Positions 37,292 through 46,535 of a stretch of 64,000 bases of DNA are shown in pieces. Location: contig JBLWTG010000009.1 in NCBI GenBank assembly GCA_048270225.1, positions 96,614 through 160,613 of the forward strand, read 5' to 3'. Position numbers and translations under genes: made by a program. Each line of letters starts with the position of its first letter. Position 1 is the stretch's first letter. This DNA comes from Allopusillimonas sp048270225 (GTDB lineage: Bacteria; Pseudomonadota; Gammaproteobacteria; Burkholderiales; Burkholderiaceae_B). The notes below the pieces were generated by a model. The model ran no database searches, was not told where the DNA came from, and saw only the letters and a list, made by a program, of their open reading frames with translations.

Positions 37292-38074
37292 TCAGGGACG
37301 TTTTGCATGGGGTGCAGAACGTCCCTGTTCAAGCATGGGAAGATGTGCAAGGCGGCGGTAGCCGCCGCGCATCAGCGCCTCCCCCCGGCGAACCAGGCGA
37401 CGCACGCGGGCGCGCAACGCGCCGTCGGCGTGCCAGTCGCCTTCTGTGACCTGCTCAGGAAACAGCCCCTGGGCCACGTCGCGCAAGGATGCGCCCGCCA
37501 GGGTCGCATCGAGCGCCTGCAGGGTATGCAGCTCCTGCAAGGCGGACAAGGCCGGGCGTGGACGAACGACCGCGATAGGCACGGCGTCATCGGCCAGAGC
37601 CGGTGGATAGTGGGTACGTGAGGTAGCGCTGGCGCGGATGGCATAGACGTAGGCCATGCCGTCGTCCAGGCCGGGCGCGATGGCCAGTTGCAGACGGCAG
37701 CCCGGCCAACGCAGCCAGAGCACCAGGCGCTCGCCATCGTGAACGAGTTGCTTGTTGCCGGGGATGCGCCAGAGTCCAAAGAGAACGGCATCAGGTAAGG
37801 GATCGGCATCCGGGTAAAGCTGGATGCCATCATGATCGGGAAACCAGATCGGATGCGCGTCGCGTGCATCCAGGGCCGGATCTTCGAGCAGGCGCAAGCC
37901 CCAGCGGTGCGCGGCCTGTTTCCCCGCATCTGGCTGAGTATGGAAATCCTGCCAATCCTGCCTGTAATCGGGATGGCGACGCAGATACTCCCAGGCCAGC
38001 GCCGAGCCATCCAGGTGCAGCACGTACAAATACGCGGCGCTCGGATACCAGTGACTGGTGGCTGTATCTGCCAT
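37292..38074 (-). CDS. DUF2285 regulator-like protein
   Basis: 260 residues. N-terminal part (SHWYPSAAYLYVLHLDGSAL, AWEYLRRHPDYRQDW) followed by the DUF2285 domain (ALQELHTLQALDATLAGASL, RDVAQGLFP) typical of proteins beside alpA/repA in Tn4371-like elements. Function unproven, thought to be regulatory. ATG at 38074 with GGAGGG upstream. Confidence 0.87.
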   Translation of the reverse strand: MADTATSHWYPSAAYLYVLHLDGSALAWEYLRRHPDYRQDWQDFHTQPDAGKQAAHRWGLRLLEDPALDARDAHPIWFPDHDGIQLYPDADPLPDAVLFGLWRIPGNKQLVHDGERLVLWLRWPGCRLQLAIAPGLDDGMAYVYAIRASATSRTHYPPALADDAVPIAVVRPRPALSALQELHTLQALDATLAGASLRDVAQGLFPEQVTEGDWHADGALRARVRRLVRRGEALMRGGYRRLAHLPMLEQGRSAPHAKRP

Positions 38075-38440
38075 GACGCAAACCCTCCGAAGATCAGCGG
38101 GCCCATCAGTAGGGATAAAGCGCACACACCATGGTTTCAATGCGTTAAGATTTGACTACCAATCGCATAAAATGAAACTGAAAATATCAAGTCCGATTGG
38201 GTCTTAACCATTGCACGGTTTATCCGAATGCGACGGTGGCACCGCTGCAATCTCAGCATGCAGCATCCATCACCCTGCCGCATTTGGCGAAAAAGATCAT
38301 GACTATTTAAGTCTGGGCCGCTGCGCTTTTCTGCAAGACGCCTGATTCAGACCAAACGGATCTTGAATATGATGGAAATAGTCTCAATGCGCCTTGTTTG
38401 GATGTGGCGCGCTTGCCTCGCAATCGGCCATACCCGGCCG
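38075..38440. other. Gene-free region between DUF2285 and DUF2958 genes
   Basis: About 365 bases, relatively AT-rich, without supported genes. It probably carries the promoter for the alpA-repA side. Confidence 0.4.
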
Positions 38441-38791
38441 TTAATCGGTGATTGAGCCGTTTTCCTGTGCGAGACGGACGTATTCCGAAAGCGGACGTGC
38501 CGCCCGGAAATAGCGGTCACGCATCACGGACTGCTTGCGTGGCCCGACGATGGACGCCAGATCAGATAGCCGCACCATGCCCAGCTCGGGCATGCCCAGC
38601 CCCAGGTCGATCAGGCCGTAGGCCGTATCGCCATCGTCCGCGTCGAGTTCGGTAAGCAGCCAGGTCAGGTGCGCATCCGAGGTGAAAAGCCGCACGACCG
38701 GTAGCGGGTCGATGGTCTGCCCAGCCGCGCGGGCCTGCCCATTGGCGAGCAGTCGGGCGCGTTCCTCGTCGGTGATGAGTGGTCGGTTCAC
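38441..38791 (-). CDS. DUF2958 protein
   Basis: 116 residues from a GTG start (VNRPLITDEERARLLANGQA). DUF2958 signature: LPVVRLFTSDAHLTWLLTEL and GLIDLGLGMPELGMVRLSDL. Common in plasmids and integrative elements, function unknown. The frame extends 29 codons upstream to an ATG, but the GTG matches the usual length of the family. Confidence 0.85.
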   Translation of the reverse strand: MNRPLITDEERARLLANGQARAAGQTIDPLPVVRLFTSDAHLTWLLTELDADDGDTAYGLIDLGLGMPELGMVRLSDLASIVGPRKQSVMRDRYFRAARPLSEYVRLAQENGSITD

Positions 38792-39055
38792 GTTGGTTCC
38801 GTCGAAACGTAAAGCCGCTGATCTGCCTTCGTGTCTTTGTGCGAAAGCGCGAAAGCGGTTTGTATGGAATCCGGGCAAACGTAGATACGTAATGCCGCGT
38901 CGGTGCGAAGCAGGAAAAGCACGATTGCGATTCTCCGGTTTTACGGAAATCCAGAAATACGGATTTCCATCATTACACAGGAAAAAGAAGAAACTTGGAT
39001 GAATGAGTTAAAGATAACGTGGTTTTAATTGTGCCGCCGAACGACGCTTGTGTCT

Positions 39056-39352
39056 ATGAGCAAGCGTCCCATCCAGCGCGGCCGCCCCTTGGGTGCCACC
39101 ACCTTCGATGCCGAACTGGCACAAGCCTTCGGCATGACGGTGCGCGCGCTGCGAACGGAACGCGGCATCGCTCAGGAAACCCTGGCGAACATGGCCGTCA
39201 TCGAGCGCTCTCACCTGGGCAAGATCGAGCGCGGTGAGCACGCGCCCACGCTGTCAGTCATCTTCAAGATCGCCGGCGCGCTCGAATGCAGCACGGCAGT
39301 GCTGATGAGCGCGACAGAAAACCAGCTTACCGAAGGTAAGGTCTCACTGTAG
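39056..39352 (+). CDS. XRE-family transcriptional regulator
   Basis: 98 residues with a Cro/C1 helix-turn-helix: ALRTERGIAQETLANMAVIE, RSHLGKIERGEHAPTLSVIF. The only plus-strand gene of the element backbone, divergent from the DUF2958 gene and convergent with the DUF736 gene, so likely a local repressor. ATG at 39056; an upstream non-ATG start is possible. Confidence 0.85.
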   Translation: MSKRPIQRGRPLGATTFDAELAQAFGMTVRALRTERGIAQETLANMAVIERSHLGKIERGEHAPTLSVIFKIAGALECSTAVLMSATENQLTEGKVSL

Positions 39353-39405
39353 GGTCTGTGGTGCCTGCGCCACAACTAGCCGTTGGGCGCACCAGACGCG
39401 AAAGC

Positions 39406-39425
39406 GCCCCGCCGAAAGGCGGGGC
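39406..39425. terminator. GC-rich hairpin with GAAA tetraloop
   Basis: GCCCCGCC - GAAA - GGCGGGGC forms an 8-bp perfect stem between the convergent XRE and DUF736 genes, placed for bidirectional termination. There is no strong T tract. Confidence 0.65.
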
Positions 39426-39442
39426 CGTGAGGGTTAAGCCGC

Positions 39443-39748
39443 TTACGGCTTGCTGCGCGACCAGAGCAGGTCGTGCGTGCCGTCCTCGTTTTCGATCAGG
39501 CGAGCGTAGACCGTGGCGGGGAACGAGGGATCATCTAGGGTCACAGACAAGTATTCCCGCCCGGCCTCGCTGGTTTTTTGCCACGCCGCGCCGATGTCGT
39601 TGCTCGCCACCTGCAGGCGGTAGTCGGGGGCTTTGTCGTTCTCGCCCTTGTCGTTGGGTACCAGCTTGACCTTGACGTTGAGCGTCAGGGTGCGCAGCGT
39701 GCCGGTGTAGCCGTCTTTGTCTGCGGTGAAGGTGCCGATGTTGGCCAT
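39443..39748 (-). CDS. DUF736 protein
   Basis: 101 residues: MANIGTFTADKDGYTGTLRT, then DYRLQVASNDIGAAWQKTSE and YARLIENEDGTHDLLWSR. DUF736 proteins are small beta-rich proteins of unknown function common in integrative elements and conjugative plasmids. ATG at 39748 with AAGGAG upstream; the frame is open far upstream by chance. Confidence 0.9.
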   Translation of the reverse strand: MANIGTFTADKDGYTGTLRTLTLNVKVKLVPNDKGENDKAPDYRLQVASNDIGAAWQKTSEAGREYLSVTLDDPSFPATVYARLIENEDGTHDLLWSRSKP

Positions 39749-40385
39749 GGTCATTCTCCTTTCAGGGGTATCAAGGTCGCGCCAGTGCGTCCTTGTTGTG
39801 ATCCGGTCGGCGCAGGGTGGGCTGGCCGCACCGCGCCAGCGGCCGTAACAACGTGCAGGGCCGGGAAGCACAAAGAATTTGTCTCGCGAGGAAGCCGCCC
39901 CCGGCGGCGGGGAAATTGTTTGTGCTGGACGGTTGCGGCCAATAGCCCGAAGGCGCAGCCGCCCCTCGCCAGGATTCACGACAAGACAAGGACATACAGG
40001 CCGACCGTCCCGCAAAGGAGACATGGTTAATTCGGTGCTCCGCATGACTGCTTCACCATCATGTGCGCTGATGCGGGCAAGGTCCAGCCTCCCACTATTG
40101 GACGAGAACGCACCCGCCGCATGCTGCGACGCTGAATTGAAAGCGTGGTGTGGCAACTCCATAAGCAGGCCGGGCGATTTGTCGGTGAACCCCCCCTTGT
40201 GATGTCCAAGACCCGGTGCTGCCAGCATCGTGGACGGCACGCTTGCGTGCAACCTGCCGCAGCAAGTCCTGGCGTAGTCTGACCCGCACCGCCTTTTAGC
40301 GGGGCTGATGACCGCAAGCGACGCGCGCAGCGTCGACAGGCGCGAAGAAGTGCAGGGCGAAATGCCCCGCACTGTTTTCAGGGCT
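39749..40385. other. Gene-free region before the DUF736 gene
   Basis: Roughly 640 GC-rich bases; open frames here are compositional and show no family signal. Likely holds the promoter of the DUF736 gene. Confidence 0.45.
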
Positions 40386-40913
40386 TTACATCTGTCCCAG
40401 CTCGGCCAGCGAAGTCGTGCTTGCCGCTGTCACGATGACATGATCGAGAAGCCGTACATCTATCAGCGCCAGCGCGTTCTTTAGATGTTTGGTCAGACTC
40501 AGGTCAGCCATGCTCGGCTCAGTGGAGCCCGACGGATGGTTGTGCGCCATGATGAGCGCGGCAGCGTTCAGACGCAGCGCCGTTTTCACGATCTCGCGAG
40601 GATAGACGCTGGCCTGGCTCAGTGTGCCCGACCCCTGTTCGATGTAGCGAATCGGCTTGAAACGTGAGTCCAGATAAAGAAAGGCTGCGCACTCGTGCCC
40701 CAGCCCGGCCAGCTTGGCCTGGAAAAACTGCTTCACCTTGGTCGGCTGATCGACCGGCGAGGATGTGGAAACCAGACTTTCCGCCGCCGTGCGGCCAGCC
40801 GCCAGAATCTGTTCGTCGCTGGCCAGCTTATAGCGGCCGCGGGGGCTGCGTACATACAGGGTGCATGTCTCATCCATGTTGTCATAGCTCAGCGCGGCGA
40901 TGGTGTTGTTCAT
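40386..40913 (-). CDS. RadC-like JAB-domain protein
   Basis: 175 residues with the JAB metalloprotease-like motif AHNHPSGSTEPSMAD and LLDHVIVTAAS, as in RadC homologues carried by mobile elements. The true biochemical role is unsettled (once linked to DNA repair). Starts at ATG 40913 with GGAG upstream. Standard component between parB and DUF736 in Tn4371-like elements. Confidence 0.92.
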   Translation of the reverse strand: MNNTIAALSYDNMDETCTLYVRSPRGRYKLASDEQILAAGRTAAESLVSTSSPVDQPTKVKQFFQAKLAGLGHECAAFLYLDSRFKPIRYIEQGSGTLSQASVYPREIVKTALRLNAAALIMAHNHPSGSTEPSMADLSLTKHLKNALALIDVRLLDHVIVTAASTTSLAELGQM

Positions 40914-41845
40914 GACGCTCTCCAGTGTTCAGGGCGGGATTGCCCGGAACCCGAAGGCATGGCGCAGCGCAGGTTTCAAGGGTCGAAGACGGCCAGTGGC
41001 CGCAAGCGTCGCCTACGGCGGCGCACCGCCCTTGAAACCGAGAACGGCATGACACAATGACCGGGAGCAAGACAGCCCCACAGTGTCACTGGGTTTTTCG
41101 TTGAAAGATTCCGCGTGAACCGCGGCTGTGTCTCAGTCATTGCGCGTCGCGCAATCGGCAAACGTGAGTGCGCAGCGCCGCAGGCGCGAAGGCGTGAGGG
41201 ATGGAAGCCGAATGGCCGTGACGACAAGGCCGGCACGGGGCGCAGCCCGACAGCCCGGCGGCGCTTGCGCCGACACGCTCAGGCTTATCCACAGATTCTG
41301 TGCGCAAGCCTGTGCATAAACCGTGAAGTTTTCGTGACAAGCCTTGTATCCAGCGCCCTGCGACTAAGTGGGGCGGCATTTGGCCAGGGGGCGGTGCTGC
41401 CTCAACTTGAGGGTCGATCAACCCGCGTAAACGTATTGGGCACATCCCCAGACCCTCAAGCGGTGCGAGGAAACACCGCGCACAAGCCGCCCCCGCACCA
41501 TCCCACCACTGACGGTGCGGCGGCAGTTTGCGACTCAAGGTTCTGAGCGAGATACACCGGGCCAGCCGTAGGGCTGTGTCCGGCTAATGTGCCTTTGGGG
41601 TTGGCACCAGGCGCAGCAATGCAGCGCCCGGATTTTGACCTTCGGCCCAAGGCGGAGCACGACTTGGGGCCGATGCTGATTGAACCCCGCCGCGTCCCGG
41701 CCATATCGGGGCGCGGCGGGCCGGCTTGTGCGGCCTTCGATGGGCCGAAAAGCCGTCCGGCGCTGGCAAAAATCACCTATCCGAATCACTTCCCGCCAGA
41801 GCAAAATGCCCTGGCCGAAGCCAGGACATAGACCTACCGTGAGGA
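40914..41845. other. Large non-coding region with DnaA-box pair
   Basis: About 930 bases with no supported gene. It contains two DnaA-box-like words in opposite orientation: TTATCCACA (41285-41293) and TGTGCATAA (41311-41319). The rest is GC-rich with small inverted repeats. A regulatory or replication role for this stretch is possible. Confidence 0.5.
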
Positions 41846-43879
41846 TTACGCGGCTACCGCATCAACCGCTTCGTCGGTGTTGGCTTCTGTTTCAGTGGCG
41901 ACATCCTGCGATGCTTGCGCCCGGAAGATGGCGGGCATCCATCCCGTACCGTCTACCAGCCGTTCGGCTTCGCTGGCAAGCTCGGCCTTCTTCAACTTTT
42001 CCAGCCGGAAAACGTGGTCAGGTGCGAACTCGCCCACAGCTTCCAGAATCATGGCCTTGGAAATGTGCATGAAATAGCCTTCGGCGGTGGGCTGCCACCA
42101 TGCGGCCATGTCTAGCCCCACGGCCTGCGCCAGTTCCATGCCCGGTTGCAAGGGGGTGGCGCGGGGTGTGATCGCATCGACCGTCATGGCTGCGCATACG
42201 GCCATCAACCGCAGCAATTCATCCTGGGGCGTTTCCAGCAAGGCGGTAAACAGTTCGGCGCTATCCTGTGGCAAGGCGTCACCCGCTGCCTGTTGCAACT
42301 CGGCCAGGGCCAGCGCGGCGGGCGACTCCGGCCAATCCGGGGCCAGACTTGCCAGCCGATCTTGCACGGTGAAGCGCATTTCCAGTGGGACGCTGTGATG
42401 GCAAAGGCGGTTTACCGGCATCACCGCCTGCACCATGCCATGCACCACGGAAGCCAGCGCCACTTGAGGATTGCGGGCCAGTTCAATTTGCAGCGCGGCG
42501 GTACGGTAGGCGCTCAAGCGTTGCGCTAGCCGGTCGGACATGGAAGCGGGCTTGGGCTGGTCGTCATCCTCTCCGTCGCCACTCGTATCGTCTTCGCCGC
42601 TGAAACCCTGCCGCAAGCGTTCCAAGGTGCGTAGCGCCTTGGCTTCGGCTTCACGCATCAGACCGCGATGCACAACGATCTGACCTTGCCGGTCAAGGGT
42701 GACGATGGCACCGGCGGCGGCTTTGACGTTGGGGGCATAGTCCAGTAAACGATCTTCCAGCGCCTGCAACTGCTGGCCCACGCGGTCGCCTTCCTCCTGC
42801 AAGGCGTCGGCCTTTTCCTCGTCCTCGTCATCCAGTGCCGCATCCAGCGCCTCACCAATGGCCTGCATCTTGGTTTCCAGTTTTTCCATGCGATCGCTTT
42901 CCCGCTTGGTAGGATTGCGCCGTTCTCGCGGGGCGCGTTGGAAGGTTTGCAAATCGGCGTAGGTCGCGGCGGGTGTGGTATCCACCCATGCCCACCCTTC
43001 GGCCTTCACTTCAGCGGCGTGGCTGTCCAGCTTTTCACGCACGAGGGTTTCCAGCAGCGTTGCATCCGTCACATAGACGCCGCTATCGCCTTCCGCGAAC
43101 AAATCACGGCGAATCCCGCCGCCGACGGCTTCGTAGGTATCCAGCCCCACAAAGAGTACCAGCGAATGGCTTGCGTCAATTTCCCGTTCGGTCAGCCGAT
43201 CACGCAAGGCGTGGGGGCTGCGCTGCCATTCGGGGACATCATAGAACGCGGCGTCTTGTGCCGCGTGATCGTCTGTGACGGCAAGCGCCATCAACTGGTC
43301 TAGCCTCACGGCGTCAGCCCGATAGTCGGCCAGTAGGCGCGGCGACACGTTCGCCAGCTTCAAGCGGCGCTGCACCACCAAGGGCGTGACACTGAAGTCG
43401 GCGGCTATGTCTTCAATCGGCCTGCCTTCGGCCACCAGTGCGGCAAACGCTTCAAACTGGTCTGCCGGGTGCATGGCTTCACGTTGTACGTTCTCGGTCA
43501 AGCTGACGGTGCGGGCGTTGGCGTCTGCCACCAGCAGGCACGGTACGTCATAGTCCTTGGCGATGCGGCGCTTCTTTGCCAACAGCTTTAGCGCGGCCAG
43601 ACGACGGCCACCGGCCACAACCTCGTAATGCTCGCCATTGACGGCGGCAATGACGGTCAGGTTTTGCAGCAGGCCGACGCGCTCGATACTGGCCGCCAGC
43701 GCGTCGATAGACTGGCCTGCGGTCTTAGTCTTGCGCACGTTGCGCTTTGATGCGCGAAGCTGCGAGAGCGGCACCAGCAGCATGCTTTGCGCCGGGGCGG
43801 CAACGTCCAGCGCGTGAGCGATGGCGTCGAGCGTGACACTAGCGATGGCTTGGGTTTCGATTTGATTGATGGCGTTCAT
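41846..43879 (-). CDS. parB: ParB/Spo0J-type large partition-like protein
   Basis: 677 residues. N-terminal ParB nuclease-like domain (LLVPLSQLRASKRNVRKT, GGRRLAALKLLAKK, and SLTENVQREAMHPADQFEAF), a KorB-like HTH (IEDIAADFSVTPLVVQRRLK), an acidic linker (DALDDEDEEKADALQ, GEDDTSGDGEDDD) and a long C-terminal domain. This extended ParB is a hallmark of Tn4371-like elements and probably has a function beyond segregation. Confidence 0.92.
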   Translation of the reverse strand: MNAINQIETQAIASVTLDAIAHALDVAAPAQSMLLVPLSQLRASKRNVRKTKTAGQSIDALAASIERVGLLQNLTVIAAVNGEHYEVVAGGRRLAALKLLAKKRRIAKDYDVPCLLVADANARTVSLTENVQREAMHPADQFEAFAALVAEGRPIEDIAADFSVTPLVVQRRLKLANVSPRLLADYRADAVRLDQLMALAVTDDHAAQDAAFYDVPEWQRSPHALRDRLTEREIDASHSLVLFVGLDTYEAVGGGIRRDLFAEGDSGVYVTDATLLETLVREKLDSHAAEVKAEGWAWVDTTPAATYADLQTFQRAPRERRNPTKRESDRMEKLETKMQAIGEALDAALDDEDEEKADALQEEGDRVGQQLQALEDRLLDYAPNVKAAAGAIVTLDRQGQIVVHRGLMREAEAKALRTLERLRQGFSGEDDTSGDGEDDDQPKPASMSDRLAQRLSAYRTAALQIELARNPQVALASVVHGMVQAVMPVNRLCHHSVPLEMRFTVQDRLASLAPDWPESPAALALAELQQAAGDALPQDSAELFTALLETPQDELLRLMAVCAAMTVDAITPRATPLQPGMELAQAVGLDMAAWWQPTAEGYFMHISKAMILEAVGEFAPDHVFRLEKLKKAELASEAERLVDGTGWMPAIFRAQASQDVATETEANTDEAVDAVAA

Positions 43880-43961
43880 GATAAAGCTCCTTGCGGTTTG
43901 TGAAGTGCAGCAGCGAATAACGCGGCAAGGGTTGCTGCCTGCCCCTGCCGCGTAAGGGGAA

Positions 43962-44786
43962 TCAGGCTTTCAACTGGCGCATACCCTCGGCCAGCAGCCA
44001 CAGGGAACGATTCAAGCGAATATCGGAATCAATGCCTTGCACTGCGCGGGTGCTTTGGCGGCGACCGTTGGTGCTGCGGCCACGCAAACCGCCTTTGGTG
44101 AGGTTTTCTTGCAGGCGGTTAAAGGTCATCCACAGATCGGGGCGGCGGTCGTCATAACGGCGCGGCATCAGAATCTGGCTTTCCGTGATGGGCGCGGGCT
44201 TGTCGGGGTCGTCGTATTTCAAGACCAGCGCGGCGCGGGCGAGTATTTCCGCTTCGCCTTCATCCAGCGTGATGGCTTGCATGGCTTCGCGGGATTCCTG
44301 TACTCGCTCGAAGCCGTCCAGCACTTCATAGGCTCCCTCAACCACGCGCTCCGCCACATCGCCTTTGTGGGGGATACGCACATCAGCCACGGTGTCACCG
44401 CATACCAAGCCGTTGCTGCATACGAAACGGAACGCCCCGGCCAGCATCTGATAACTGCTCGTGCCATCGTGCGAGTTCAAAAGAATGATTTCATTGGCAA
44501 TGCTGTCATTCACCTGATTGGCATGGCGAAGCCGAATCATGTGTTTGGTGTGTTCGCGCCGGTCTTCATTACGCACGCGGGTTTGCGTCACCATGAAGGG
44601 CTGAAACCCTTCTTTCCGTAGTTCCGTCAGCACCGCCGCCGTGGGGATGTAGCTGTAGCGTTCTGAACGGCTGCCGTGTGGCGCGTCGGCATAGATGGAC
44701 GGAACCACGGCCCTGATCTGATCGTCAGACAGCAGGCGGTCGCTGCGAAGTACCGGAGACAAAGAACCGAAACGGGATGCAAGCAT
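43962..44786 (-). CDS. DUF932 protein
   Basis: 274 residues. DUF932 pattern: GFQPFMVTQTRVRNEDRREH, TKHMIRLRH, EIILLNSHDGTSSYQMLAGA and FRFVCSNGLVCGD. Related to phage/plasmid proteins of unknown role (ArdC-like neighbourhood). ATG at 44786 with AGGAGA upstream. First gene of the element backbone in transcription order, 82 bases before parB. Confidence 0.9.
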   Translation of the reverse strand: MLASRFGSLSPVLRSDRLLSDDQIRAVVPSIYADAPHGSRSERYSYIPTAAVLTELRKEGFQPFMVTQTRVRNEDRREHTKHMIRLRHANQVNDSIANEIILLNSHDGTSSYQMLAGAFRFVCSNGLVCGDTVADVRIPHKGDVAERVVEGAYEVLDGFERVQESREAMQAITLDEGEAEILARAALVLKYDDPDKPAPITESQILMPRRYDDRRPDLWMTFNRLQENLTKGGLRGRSTNGRRQSTRAVQGIDSDIRLNRSLWLLAEGMRQLKA

Positions 44787-45405
44787 GGGATTTCTCCTGA
44801 CAAAGAAAAGGGTTTGCTTTTCACCGCACACCGGATTCCAAGATTCGAGCCCAGCCTTTCAGCTTTTTGATGTGCGGTCGGCACGAAGAACCCGGTTGGC
44901 CTCGTTGCCACCGTCTTCCTGAGTTCATCGCCCGCGACGGTCAGGAGCCCACGAACGCGGGCCGTCAAGGAAACAAGCGCCAGGTAGGTGCGGCCCGCAG
45001 GCGCAGCCGAGGACACGGCCTGGCGCGCCTTGACGGCACGCGGCCACGGGCTACAGTCGCGGATAAGGTGATGAAGTCAGGAAAGACGTGAGCCAAGCAA
45101 CGGCCGTTATCTGGTGCTGCCCGCAGGCAAGCGAAGCGCGCAGGCCCGAAGCCGGGAAGCCGGGCCGTAGGCGTCAGGGATGTGCAAGGCTGGCGAAGCC
45201 AGTCCCGTCAGGGATGAGTGAATAGCGAACCTGGAGCAGCGCGGCCCACCTTAACAGGGCGACGCAATAAAAACCCTCCTCTAAATGCATCCTATGAAAA
45301 CGGCATCAAAAGCGACTTCAACCCCAGCTCCACAACCCCTATTTTGGACATTGTCTGGTAACATCTTGACATTCAAACGCCTATTTTCAGCCCAGATAAA
45401 TTCCT
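44787..45405. other. Junction between element backbone and defence cargo
   Basis: About 620 bases without genes, GC-rich on the left and AT-rich after about 45270. A TTGACA (45366-45371) lies about 35 bases before the next start, a possible -35 element, but no good -10 at standard spacing was found. Confidence 0.45.
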
Positions 45406-45627
45406 ATGAAAGTACTTTTTTGTACTAAAAAAATCCAAAAGATGGGCAGAGTCGCACTGACCGAGACGCTGCTTCGTAATGCTGGCATACAGGTCGGTGA
45501 TACGGTTAACCTCTACTTTGATGCGTCCACAAAAGCCATTATCTTGGAACCGCTACACGGCGAGACAGAGCCGGTAGCAGCTACAGTGGTTAATAATGGG
45601 GCGACCAAAGCTCGGAGGAATGTATGA
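45406..45627 (+). CDS. Small AbrB/MazE-like protein at the head of the ssp operon
   Basis: 73 residues resembling a SpoVT/AbrB swapped-hairpin domain: GRVALTETLLRNAGIQVGDT followed by VNLYFDASTKAIILEP. Its TGA overlaps the ATG of the DUF4007 gene (ATGA), so it belongs to the operon. Likely an autoregulator of the cassette or an antitoxin-like component; no toxin is adjacent. The ribosome site is weak and the start could be the ATG at 45442. Confidence 0.68.
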   Translation: MKVLFCTKKIQKMGRVALTETLLRNAGIQVGDTVNLYFDASTKAIILEPLHGETEPVAATVVNNGATKARRNV

Positions 45628-46535
45628 GCAGTGATATGAACGACCGGTTTTCAGGCCACGAATCTTTCGTTTGCCGATATGGTTGGTTGCCCAAAGTGTT
45701 CAAGGCGGTAAAAAAAGACGCCACGCTTTTGCGTAATGATGAACAAGCCATGAACGTGTTGGGCATTGGCCGCAATATGGTGAAATCGCTCCAGTTCTGG
45801 GCGGAGGCTACTGGTGTTCTACAGACTTCTGAATCAGGCGGACACGAGCCCGGGCCGATTGGCGTCCAATTGTTTGACGGACCGGATGCGTGGGACCCGT
45901 ATCTCGAATCGCTGGAGTCACTCTGGTTAATTCATTGGCAACTATGTACTACGGCTAATCTGGCTGCGTGGGGCGAGGTTTTTGGTGAAGGTAACCTTAT
46001 CCAGTTCGAACGACAAAGACTTGTTTCTGCGCTCGCACGCCGCAGTGAAGCGGCAGCCCGAACAATGGCAACCAGCACTCTTGACCAACATGCCTCAATT
46101 TTCATTCAAACGTATTACCAAGAGCATCGAGGCACCGATGACACATCATGGTGCCCTCTCCAAGACTTAAGCCTGCTGAGAGCTACAAAATCAGAAGGCG
46201 GACGCGTCCTTTTTAATGCAGACACCCGAACGCCCATTGGCCTGACGCTTCGTGTTTTCGGTATTGCGCTTATCCAGTTTATTGCACGCCATGGAAATAG
46301 CCAGCAATCGGTAGATTTCATACAACTTCTCAACGGCATCCGTAGTCCGGGGCTTGTGTTCCGATTGAACGAGCACCAGTTGAGACAATTCATAGAAAAT
46401 TTATGTAATGGCCCGTTCAAAAACGCATTACGCTTCCTCGATACTGCTGATACACAAAGCGTTGTCTTAACCCCCAAAAAACTCGATCCGCAGTTCCGTT
46501 TGCAGGCAATCGAGGAGGTACATTCCTATGCCTGA
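45624..46535 (+). CDS. sspB: DUF4007 protein, SspB-like
   Basis: 303 residues with the DUF4007 opening FSGHESFVCRYGWLPKVFKA and FWAEATGVLQTSESGG. From established knowledge, DUF4007 proteins act as SspB in SspABCD phosphorothioation systems, where SspB is a DNA-nicking subunit for single-stranded PT modification. Overlaps the next gene by eight bases. Assignment as SspB is from domain plus gene order; sequence-level confirmation would need a profile search. Confidence 0.82.
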   Translation: MSSDMNDRFSGHESFVCRYGWLPKVFKAVKKDATLLRNDEQAMNVLGIGRNMVKSLQFWAEATGVLQTSESGGHEPGPIGVQLFDGPDAWDPYLESLESLWLIHWQLCTTANLAAWGEVFGEGNLIQFERQRLVSALARRSEAAARTMATSTLDQHASIFIQTYYQEHRGTDDTSWCPLQDLSLLRATKSEGGRVLFNADTRTPIGLTLRVFGIALIQFIARHGNSQQSVDFIQLLNGIRSPGLVFRLNEHQLRQFIENLCNGPFKNALRFLDTADTQSVVLTPKKLDPQFRLQAIEEVHSYA

